From CATQHL01 sp965242895 (GTDB lineage: Bacteria; Actinomycetota; Acidimicrobiia; Acidimicrobiales; CATQHL01): DNA of 64,000 bases. Location of the stretch: positions 682,001 to 746,000 of the forward strand of contig OZ251507.1 in assembly GCA_965242895.1 (NCBI GenBank), in the 5' to 3' direction. How positions within the stretch are numbered: position 1 is the first letter of the stretch; each line of letters starts with the position of its first letter. Made by a program: the position numbers and the translations under genes. Below the pieces are notes generated by a model. That model did not search any database. It was not told where the DNA came from and saw only the letters and a list, made by a program, of their open reading frames with translations. Positions 18,059 to 25,458 of this stretch are shown piece after piece.

Positions 18059-18247
18059 TCACGTAAGGTCAACTCGTTTCAGAGAGGGCGCAGCAGCGAT
18101 GGCCTCATAACGCTTCTTAGCGCGCTCCTCGGCCTCCTTTTTGAACTGACGATCTATAGCAATCTCTTCTAGAAAACTAGACGGCGGGCTGAATATGGCT
18201 AACGCGTCCTTCTGGTTTTCGTCCTTCTGGTTGTGGTCATCTTCCAT
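18059..18247 (-). CDS. Small charged hypothetical protein
   Basis: A 62-residue, highly charged protein with an acidic N-terminus and a Lys/Glu/Arg-rich helical segment (FKKEAEERAKKRY). I chose the ATG at 18247 because GAGGAG lies six bases upstream; an in-frame ATG at 18274 has no such site. It lies 117 bp downstream of the MerR/DUF433 gene on the same strand, and both are in the AT-rich islet. No family recognised. It could be the partner of that regulator or an unrelated small protein. Confidence 0.5.
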   Translation of the reverse strand: MEDDHNQKDENQKDALAIFSPPSSFLEEIAIDRQFKKEAEERAKKRYEAIAAAPSLKRVDLT

Positions 18248-18364
18248 GACGGTCTCCTCTTGATGTCTGTGCATCCACTACCTCTTTCGGCAAGGCGGTT
18301 AATAAGATCGTATTACACGATTCCTTTTCAAAAAAGCAACTTCTCTTAACGATCCGTGAATATC

Positions 18365-19063
18365 TTAGGCAGCTTTTGAGTATTCAGCACCCCAAGCTAT
18401 CCTGACTATCTCCTCCGGGATATCGTAATCCTGGGCAACCGCACTCAGTTCTTCACCTGCTTTAATCCTGCCAAAGACATCGCTTAGCCGAACTCCAGTA
18501 TCAGCAAAGATCGGCCTTCCGAAAGACATCTCGGGATCGACTACTACATTAGCATCCCTGTACCGACCTATACGCAGGCGCTTGGCATATCCGTCGTCTG
18601 AGTAAGTAATGAGTTCTAGCCAATCATCAATAACTGAAACTAGAACTGTCTGAGCGTCACGCGGGGAAACGAGCTTAGTATCTGACCGGTTCTCATTCTT
18701 TTCTTCGTACTCATATAGCAAGTCATACCTATCGGTATACAGCTTTTTGGAAGCCAGGGCGTATTCGATACTGGTCTCTTCTTTTAGCGCATTAATAGCT
18801 TTACGTATGCGTTGCATTGAAATACCGCATTCGCGTAGAAACAAGAGGACATACGCCTCGGCCAATCCCACGAAAGGTATTCTCCAATCGCCGCGCCGGA
18901 CATTGCCAATGGAGGTAACTAGAGGTTCACGCATATATCTGGTATTTCTTCTGGACGAAGCATTACTGGTAACCCAAGTACGCATTCTGGAAGGATTCAC
19001 TGCGAGGATGCGTGCGACCTCGGCTACGGTGTACAAAGGAACTTCGCTGCGAAAATTATTCAC
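18365..19063 (-). CDS. MerR-like HTH plus DUF433 protein (antitoxin-like regulator)
   Basis: The N-terminal segment YTVAEVARILAVNPSRMRTW is a MerR-type helix-turn-helix start. The last about 55 residues (VVDPEMSFGRPIFADTGVR, then IKAGEELSAVAQDYDIPEEIV) match DUF433, a small winged-helix-like domain common in antitoxins. The middle is helical. Such proteins often pair with PIN-like toxins; none is seen here. A longer frame begins at 19171, but its first 36 residues overlap the upstream hydrolase gene, so I prefer the GTG at 19063, 29 bp after that gene, with a GGGGG stretch upstream. The start is uncertain. Confidence 0.68.
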   Translation of the reverse strand: MNNFRSEVPLYTVAEVARILAVNPSRMRTWVTSNASSRRNTRYMREPLVTSIGNVRRGDWRIPFVGLAEAYVLLFLRECGISMQRIRKAINALKEETSIEYALASKKLYTDRYDLLYEYEEKNENRSDTKLVSPRDAQTVLVSVIDDWLELITYSDDGYAKRLRIGRYRDANVVVDPEMSFGRPIFADTGVRLSDVFGRIKAGEELSAVAQDYDIPEEIVRIAWGAEYSKAA

Positions 19064-19092
19064 CAATTCAAAACCCCCGCTAACGACGTCGT

Positions 19093-19905
19093 CTACTTGT
19101 GAACTTGCTGAGTCCAGTTTATGAACCAGTCGAAGATGGGTCGGTGACTTCCCAACAATTCGGGGTGCCACTGGACGGCCACCATTGGGGCGTCTTCGCT
19201 CTCTAAGCCTTCCACCGTGCCGTCGGGGGCGCTGGCGGTGACTTTCAGGCCATCACCCAATCGGTCGACCGTCTGGTGGTGGAGGGAGTTGACTTGCACG
19301 CTCTCTCCGTAGACCTCGGCTAGGCGGCTGTTAGGAGCGAAGGTGACCTCGTGCTGAAGCGAGTGCGGCGGATCGTCGAAGCATCCGTGTTCGGGGACGT
19401 TCTGGTGCAAAGTCCCACCGCTCCAGACGTTCACCAATTGCAGGCCGCGGCAGATGCCTAGCACGGGCACTCCCTCGCTTGCGGCAGCGTCGAGCAAACT
19501 CAGTTCTTGGGCATCCCGGTCGGCTTCCGGATCCATCAGTTCGACCTCTGGCTCGGCCCCGTAGAGAGCGGGATCGATGTCGGGGCCTCCCGGCAGCACC
19601 AGTCCGTCGAGCCGCTTCATGACCGCAGCGGAATCGGTCTCTAGCGAGATCAGAATGGGCAGGCCGCCTGCCTCGGCCACCCGACGCGTGTAGTCGTAGA
19701 AGAAGACCTCCACGGGGAGACGCGACATCGTCTTGGGAAGTTTTCCTAGTTCTCCGCCCGGGGCGCGGCGGCCGGGCAGTCCTATTAGGGGAAGGAGGGT
19801 ACCGCTTCCTTTCGTCTTGGATGTCTTCTTGGGTGTCTTGTCGATTGGAGTGTTCCTTGCTTGAAGGGAGTTCCTGAGACTGGATTCTACGTTATCCTCC
19901 AGCAA
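19093..19905 (-). CDS. Gamma-glutamyl-gamma-aminobutyrate hydrolase family protein (peptidase C26)
   Basis: A class I glutamine-amidotransferase-like hydrolase of the PuuD family. The nucleophile Cys is in VLGICRGLQLVN, and the catalytic His and Glu are in QWHPELLG; LVLPGGPDIDP is the family's N-terminal glycine-rich motif. In known pathways such enzymes release an acid or amine from a gamma-glutamyl conjugate made by a glutamine-synthetase-like ligase. A candidate ligase lies 2.6 kb away at 22534. The first about 30 residues are Lys/Thr-rich and lack an obvious ribosome binding site (TTG at 19905), so translation may begin further in. Confidence 0.88.
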   Translation of the reverse strand: MLEDNVESSLRNSLQARNTPIDKTPKKTSKTKGSGTLLPLIGLPGRRAPGGELGKLPKTMSRLPVEVFFYDYTRRVAEAGGLPILISLETDSAAVMKRLDGLVLPGGPDIDPALYGAEPEVELMDPEADRDAQELSLLDAAASEGVPVLGICRGLQLVNVWSGGTLHQNVPEHGCFDDPPHSLQHEVTFAPNSRLAEVYGESVQVNSLHHQTVDRLGDGLKVTASAPDGTVEGLESEDAPMVAVQWHPELLGSHRPIFDWFINWTQQVHK

Positions 19906-19954
19906 ATCTCAGAGTGAAGTCAGGGTTGTGTCTTCCGAGAGAGTGGCAAGCCAT

Positions 19955-20109
19955 TGGCCGCGACATATGAGGAAACATTCGACGCTGGAGTGTTGGGAGC
20001 GCATGTTGGTGGGGCAATCTGGTGGTGGCCGCGACATAGAGGGAAACATTCGACGCTGGAGTGAGCGTCGGACTAACTGCCCGTACATCCCCTAGGAGCG
20101 CCTCCTAGG
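19955..20109. repeat. Duplicated 38-bp element and two hairpins
   Basis: Near-identical 38-base copies lie at 19955-19992 and 20026-20063. The second runs into a perfect 7-bp inverted repeat (20051-20057 with 20064-20070). Further on is an 8-bp stem with a three-base loop (20091-20098 with 20102-20109). This 350-bp stretch (19906-20256) between the hydrolase and the adenine deaminase remnant contains no gene that I can support. Confidence 0.6.
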
Positions 20110-20256
20110 GCAAGGCTGCGCCAACCAACCCTACGCCCACACCATTCACTGGGACGCACCACCTTAGGGGCATCTCCCTAGGGGCGAGTAGCCGACAGCA
20201 GCACTGCTATGAATACAAGCCAGCCGGGCAGACAGAACTATTTAAAGTGAGTGAGC

Positions 20257-21213
20257 ATGGACGACTTTTGCTTTATCGGCAGTCACCTGGCGCCTGATGC
20301 CGAGCAACTGCTGCGACTGCAGCGGGTGGCGGGAGGGGTGGGAGCAGCCGACCTCGCCGTGCGCGGAGTACACACTGCTGACGCCCGGGGAGTTCGATGA
20401 ACGACAACTGCCTGAGGTGTTCTCCCGCCTGGAATTGCTCGCAGGCGGGCTGGAGCACATCACGTTCCGCGCCGACGACCGGCACGTCGGAGACCTGCAC
20501 GACGGCGGCCGCATCGATCACCACGTGCACAGCGCCATCGCCTGCGGCGTAGAACCAATTGAGGTCTACCGAACGGCTTCGCTCAACGCTGCTCTCTACT
20601 ACCGCCTAGATCACGTCCTCGAGTCGGTCACTCCGACGATGGGCGTTATGTACCGGCTCACCTGCTCAGTCCAACCGTCTAGATCACGTCCTCGGGTCGG
20701 TCACTCCGACGCGTCTGGCCGACTTGATGCTGCTGAGAGACCTGCGAGATGCCAACCCGCACTTGGTGATCGTGGGCGGTGAAATCGCAGGGCGTGACGG
20801 CGAACCTGAGTTCGAAAACGAGGACGAATTCGAAGAGACCTGCCGAGACACCGTGCGGCTGCATCCCTCGCTGAGAGCAGGCAACTTCAGACTGCCTGCG
20901 GGCGGCGGAGAGGGCAGATTGGACGGAACGGCCGTGGTGCGCGCCATGGAAATGTATGACGGCTATTTCAAGAAGGCATTCGAAGCGCGGCATACGAGCA
21001 ACTAGGAGAGGCGACGGCAGCAGCGAGGTCGCTGGGTTGTGAAGTGAACTCGCCGTTTTTAACCCTGGGGTTCGTGGGTCTAGCGGGCGTTCCCGACTAT
21101 GGGCTCACAGAGAAGGGCCTCATCGAGAGCTTCACGCAGAGTTTCCTGCCGGTTCTGATCTGCTGCCGCTGCCCGCTGGAGCCCCACAACGGCTCTCTAG
21201 GGGGCGCCTCCTA
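20257..21213 (+). pseudogene. Decayed adenine deaminase gene
   Basis: Pieces of an adenine deaminase appear in order but in several frames. From 20257, a start-like piece with ADLAVRG stops at a TGA at 20398. From about 20385 in another frame comes the metal-site region RADDRHVGDLHDGGRIDHH and NAALYYRLDHV. From about 20679 in a third frame come GSVTPTRLADLMLLRD and IVGGEIAG, to a stop at 21003. From 21008 comes the C-terminal SPFLTLGFVGLAGVP. The segment around LDHVL is duplicated (about 20608-20640 and 20680-20712), which breaks the frame. Most of the N-terminal amidohydrolase domain is missing. An intact relative lies at 25459. Confidence 0.82.
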
Positions 21214-21229
21214 GCGGTGGGGCGCCCCC
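21200..21229. terminator. GC-rich hairpin between convergent genes
   Basis: A 9-bp perfect stem (21200-21208 with 21221-21229, GGGGGCGCC/GGCGCCCCC) with a 12-base loop lies between the adenine deaminase remnant and the end of the binding-protein gene. It has no strong T-run on either side. It may act as a bidirectional terminator. Confidence 0.4.
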
Positions 21230-21246
21230 CAGAAAAGAGACGCTCC

Positions 21247-22332
21247 TTAGGAAGGAGGCAATGGGAACGGGATTTCGAACTCCCCCGATGTCACGCTGCT
21301 GAGCAGTTCGTCCTGAATCTGCTTCAGCTCCTCGAGACTCTTGGCGGTTTCTACGGTGGCGTCCATGTTGACCGGCAGAACTTCTATGCCGCCGTTCTGG
21401 ATGCTACCAGGGAAGAAGGCGTTGCCGAACTCCCCGCTGCGTACCTGGTCAAAAAACATCTGGTACGTATCGCTGAGCCGGATGACCGTGGCCGAGATAT
21501 AGACGTCGGGAGCAGTATCCTCCTGCGAACCGAAGCCCACGAGAATTGGCACGCCCGCAGCCGAGGCTGACTGGGCGGAGCCGATGCAGACGCCGTCTCC
21601 TGAGCAGTAGATGAGATCTGCACCCTGGTCGATCAGCGACGTGGTCACCTCGGCGGCCTTCTGAACATTGATGAAGTCGCCCGCGAAGCCCTCGAGGAAC
21701 TTGATGTCGGGATTGACCGAGGTCACTCCCTGACGAAATGAAGCGTGCATGGTCTTGACGAAGTCGAACTCTGGGCCGCCGACGACGCCGATCGTGTCTC
21801 CCACTACGGCGTGAGCGGCGAGCACTCCGTTGGGGTAAGCCATGTCTTGTACGTTGTAGAGCCAGTCCACGACGTTGTCCTTTGGAGTGACTTCCGCTAG
21901 AACGCCGCCGACCATTACGAAGTCGACATCGGGAAATTCCGCGTACAGTTCCGCGATCGGGTCTACGTACTCGATTCCGTGCCCGATGATAAGGTCGAAG
22001 CCCTGGGTGGCGAAGTTCCTGATGGCGGGCAGCGAATCCGTGGGTTCGATGATCTCCTCGAGTATCTGGTGCTCCGCTATGTTGCCGTCGGCAGCTATGG
22101 CGTCGCGCAGACCCTCGGCGGCCGCCTGGCTGAAGGAATTATCGTTCTGGATACCAGGCAGGAGCAGCGCCACCCGTAGACCGTCCTCGGCGGTGGTGTC
22201 GCTGCTCCCGCAGGCTGCTGCTAACAGAGCGAGCGCTGTCACTCCCGTGAGCAATTTCACAGAAATGCGCGTCCTTGAAGTGCGTGTCCTTTGAGGACGG
22301 TCTGGGTTCTTACGATTCCAGTGGGTATTCAT
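21247..22332 (-). CDS. BMP family nucleoside-binding ABC transporter lipoprotein
   Basis: A basic membrane protein (BMP/PnrA/Med) family substrate-binding protein; characterised members bind purine nucleosides outside the membrane. The N-terminus has a basic region, a hydrophobic core and lipobox LLAAAC. LRVALLLPGIQNDNSF, the GFDLIIGHGIEY segment and VDFVMVGG follow the family order. The ATG at 22332 has GGGGAG five bases upstream. The transporter's ATPase and permeases lie 9 kb away at 31237-34873, an arrangement that supports one nucleoside uptake system split by catabolic genes. The divergent gene begins 201 bp upstream. Confidence 0.9.
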   Translation of the reverse strand: MNTHWNRKNPDRPQRTRTSRTRISVKLLTGVTALALLAAACGSSDTTAEDGLRVALLLPGIQNDNSFSQAAAEGLRDAIAADGNIAEHQILEEIIEPTDSLPAIRNFATQGFDLIIGHGIEYVDPIAELYAEFPDVDFVMVGGVLAEVTPKDNVVDWLYNVQDMAYPNGVLAAHAVVGDTIGVVGGPEFDFVKTMHASFRQGVTSVNPDIKFLEGFAGDFINVQKAAEVTTSLIDQGADLIYCSGDGVCIGSAQSASAAGVPILVGFGSQEDTAPDVYISATVIRLSDTYQMFFDQVRSGEFGNAFFPGSIQNGGIEVLPVNMDATVETAKSLEELKQIQDELLSSVTSGEFEIPFPLPPS

Positions 22333-22533
22333 GGTTACTCCCCTCTCTTGTGGATTCTCTCGTCAACCTGACTTCGACGTCTTGCGAAGGTAGACGAACA
22401 GCCTGCCGACTCCTCTCGTCTAGAAGTCTTCGTCTAGAGGTCGGCTAGGCGACGCAATTAGGAGGAAGACAGGCAAACAGAGCCTACTCATCTGCGCTGG
22501 ACTTGCAAGAGCAGCGGTTTGGCGTAAGAATCG

Positions 22534-23925
22534 ATGAGCGTGAACTCTCCTGCTTCCCATGCCGCCCCTCGCTCCCCTATGGATGCCGCTCCGCAAGCTC
22601 CCTCCGAACCTGAAGACACCGCCTCGGACGCCGCTCCGCAGGCGAGCTATCGGCGCATCCGTGTGCTCTTCCCCGACCAGTACGGCTTCGCCCGCGGCAA
22701 ATACGTCCCGGCGGAGGCTGCGGGACAAGACGTGTCTTTCTCGGTAACGATTTTCGGCGTCGGTTACGACCGCGACCTCATCCCGGCGCCTGGCGCTGAA
22801 GTCCTGGAAGGAATGGGCGACATGACAGCGCACTACTCCGCCGACGACGTCCGCCCCTGCTGGGAGGACGACATGGGCGTGGTGATTGCAGATCTAGAAC
22901 GCAACGGGGCACCGCTGGCCATCTCCTCCCGTCGGGCTGCCCGGGTGGCGGCAGAAGGGCTGGCGAAGGCCGCCGGAGGAACTCCGAAGATCGGAATCGA
23001 GCTCGAAGCTTACGTTTTGCAGCGCGACCCCTCGGGGAGATGGGTGCCCTGGGACACGCCTGGCGCCCACTGTTACGGCACAGGGAACATCGTGGATCCC
23101 ATTGGAATGTTCGATGAAATACTCAGGGCTGCGGACGCCTGCGGAATACCAATAGAGACCTCTGCTAGCGAGTACGACAATCCGCAGTTCGAACTAGTGG
23201 TCGCCTACGACGACGCCCTCGAAACGCTCGACCGGACTTTCCTTTTGAAACAACTCAGCCGCGAGGTGGCCATGCGGAAAGGTCTGCTGCTGACTTTCCT
23301 GGGCAGGCCGTTCTCGGACCGCGGCGGCAACGGAACGCACTGCCACCTCAGCATCGAAGGCTCCGACGGGGGAAATCTCTACGCCGACGACCGGAGCCCA
23401 GACGGACTCTCGACGATGGCGAAGCAGTCCGTTGCGGGAATACTCGCCCATCACGAGGCGCTTTCGGCGTTGTGCGCCCCGACGGTCAACGCATACAAGC
23501 GTCTGCAGCCCGGTCAGTTAGCCGGTTACTGGGCGAACTGGGGTTATGACCATCGGTCGGTGGCGGTGCGGATACCCGCAGGCAGAGGCAGGTCGGCCCG
23601 CCTGGAGCATCGTCTGGCGGACGGGGCGGCGAACGTCTACTTGGCTGCAGGGGCGATGATGACGGCTGCCAGGCTCGGCATCGAAGCAGACATGGAACCG
23701 CCGCCGCCGGAAGAAGGAGACGGGCTGGAGACGGCCAACACCGAACGCTGCGCGCCTGAGAACCTTGCCCTGGCACTGGATGCCCTGGAAGCTGACGAGG
23801 AGTTCTCTGCCGCATTCGGATCGGAAGTGATCGCCCATTTCGTTGCCATGAAACGAGCAGAGTGGGCGCGCTTCGCACGTGCCGTCACGGACTGGGAACT
23901 GAATGAGTATCTCGCCTTCCACTAG
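22534..23925 (+). CDS. Glutamine synthetase-like gamma-glutamyl ligase
   Basis: A 463-residue glutamine synthetase superfamily protein. The catalytic-domain motifs are visible: PKIGIELEAY (metal-binding Glu), NGTHCHLS in place of the GSGMHVH loop, VNAYKRLQPG and the Arg-rich IPAGRGRSARLEHR. The N-terminal beta-grasp domain is short and begins with a disordered Pro/Ala stretch. These features place it among ligases that join glutamate to amines, such as PuuA-type and aniline/isopropylamine enzymes, and not among housekeeping GlnA. With the C26 hydrolase at 19093 it could form a gamma-glutamylation route. The amine is unknown. Confidence 0.8.
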   Translation: MSVNSPASHAAPRSPMDAAPQAPSEPEDTASDAAPQASYRRIRVLFPDQYGFARGKYVPAEAAGQDVSFSVTIFGVGYDRDLIPAPGAEVLEGMGDMTAHYSADDVRPCWEDDMGVVIADLERNGAPLAISSRRAARVAAEGLAKAAGGTPKIGIELEAYVLQRDPSGRWVPWDTPGAHCYGTGNIVDPIGMFDEILRAADACGIPIETSASEYDNPQFELVVAYDDALETLDRTFLLKQLSREVAMRKGLLLTFLGRPFSDRGGNGTHCHLSIEGSDGGNLYADDRSPDGLSTMAKQSVAGILAHHEALSALCAPTVNAYKRLQPGQLAGYWANWGYDHRSVAVRIPAGRGRSARLEHRLADGAANVYLAAGAMMTAARLGIEADMEPPPPEEGDGLETANTERCAPENLALALDALEADEEFSAAFGSEVIAHFVAMKRAEWARFARAVTDWELNEYLAFH

Positions 23926-23994
23926 CCCTCGAAACACCAGGCGGGCTGAGACGAGCACCAAACAGGGCTGAGGAAGTACCAAACGGCTGAGGCG

Positions 23995-25353
23995 ATGACC
24001 AGACGGGCTGCGACGAACCCCAGACGGGCTGCGACGAACCTCGAACATGGCTTGGCAGATGCGGAGCCCTCATCGGGAACAAGCAGAGGCGGTGAGAACC
24101 TCACCCGCTATGAGGAGCTTCCTGACGGCGACCCACACGCCGACATCTACGATCCGGACACTTATCTGAACGGAATCCCGCACACAGCCTTTGCCCGCCT
24201 GCGACGCAGCGAGCCGGTGAGTTGGAATGAGGATCGGGCGTGCTGGTCGGTCGTCGGCTACGACGACATCAGCACTGTGGGCAGGGACTACAAACGTTTC
24301 ACGTGCACGAACGGCGTCACGCTGGAGCGAATGAAACCCGACGCTCTGGAGGCTCGACGGTCGATGCAGGAATTCGATCCTCCGGAACACACACGCCTGA
24401 GACGGCTGGTGAACAGGGGATTCACCCGCAGGGCGGTGGAAGAGCGCGCCGATGCGCTCCGGAGCCTGGCGAAGGAGATCGTCGCCCGGGCGCTGGAGCA
24501 CGAGGAGTTCGACTTCGCTAAGGAGGTCTCCCGACGGCTGCCGATGCGGGTGGTGGCCGCCCTGCTGGGTGCGCCTGACTCCGACGCTGATCAGCTAGCA
24601 CGCTGGGCTGATGCGATGCTGGGAAACGCCGACCCCGAGTACACCGACTTCGTCATCGACCAAACCGACACGGAGCAGTTCCGTCTGCTCCCGTTCCGCA
24701 GTCCGGCCACCCTGGAGGTTTTTGATTACGCAGACGCGCTGGCGGACGAACGCCGACGCCGCCCGAAGGACGATCTCACCACCGCCCTGCTGGCGCCGGC
24801 CGAAGACGGCAGTCGTCTGAGCGCCGGTGAGTTCAGGAACTTCTTCGCCCTGCTGGTAGCGGCGGGCAACGACACCACCCGCTACTCCATCACCAGCGGA
24901 ATGCACGCCCTGATCACACACCCCGACCAACTCGCCATCCTGCGGGGAGACCTCTCTCTGCTGCCGGTGGCCGCCGAGGAGATACTGCGCTGGACGAGCG
25001 CTGTGATGCATTTCTGCCGCACGACCACCTGCGACACCACCCTGGGCGGCGCCTCCTTGAGCGCCGGGGACAAGGTGGTGATGTGGTATGCCTCGGCCAA
25101 CTATGACGAGACCCGCTTCGATCGTCCCTACCGCTTCGACGTGAGGCGTGCTCCTAACGAGCACGCCTCCTTCGGCCTGCACGACCCGCACCTCTGCCTG
25201 GGCGCCTGGCTGGCGCGCCTGGAGATACGGCTGATCTTCGAGGTGCTGCTGTTGAAGGTGCGCTCCATCGAATTGGCCGGAGAAGTGAAACGGCTGCGCT
25301 CTAACTTCATCGGAGGAATCAAACACCTGCCCGTCAGGGTGCGTACGGTCTGA
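23995..25353 (+). CDS. Cytochrome P450
   Basis: A soluble bacterial P450 monooxygenase of 452 residues. The I-helix oxygen-binding AAGNDTTR, the K-helix EEILR and the heme loop FGLHDPHLCLG with its cysteine ligand are present. The loop has the 11-residue spacing of the CYP124/125/142 group, but the glycines usually found before the PH are replaced by L, H and D. The N-terminus repeats RRAATNP units continuous with repeats in the 70 bp upstream, so the real start may be later. Redox partners may be the ferredoxin and reductase at 40.7-42.2 kb. The substrate is unknown; its neighbours act on purines or amines. Confidence 0.9.
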   Translation: MTRRAATNPRRAATNLEHGLADAEPSSGTSRGGENLTRYEELPDGDPHADIYDPDTYLNGIPHTAFARLRRSEPVSWNEDRACWSVVGYDDISTVGRDYKRFTCTNGVTLERMKPDALEARRSMQEFDPPEHTRLRRLVNRGFTRRAVEERADALRSLAKEIVARALEHEEFDFAKEVSRRLPMRVVAALLGAPDSDADQLARWADAMLGNADPEYTDFVIDQTDTEQFRLLPFRSPATLEVFDYADALADERRRRPKDDLTTALLAPAEDGSRLSAGEFRNFFALLVAAGNDTTRYSITSGMHALITHPDQLAILRGDLSLLPVAAEEILRWTSAVMHFCRTTTCDTTLGGASLSAGDKVVMWYASANYDETRFDRPYRFDVRRAPNEHASFGLHDPHLCLGAWLARLEIRLIFEVLLLKVRSIELAGEVKRLRSNFIGGIKHLPVRVRTV

Positions 25354-25458
25354 ACAGCGGCCCGACGCGGGAGTCGAAATATAAACTGCTTTCGACATCG
25401 CTCTAAGCAGTTCAGCAACACGGCAAACACGGCAACACAAAGAACGGGAGACGGACGG

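Noticed and set aside
20398..20400. UGA in the adenine deaminase remnant as another selenocysteine codon
   Set aside because: The frame is also broken by shifts, a deletion and a duplication, so this is decay, not recoding.
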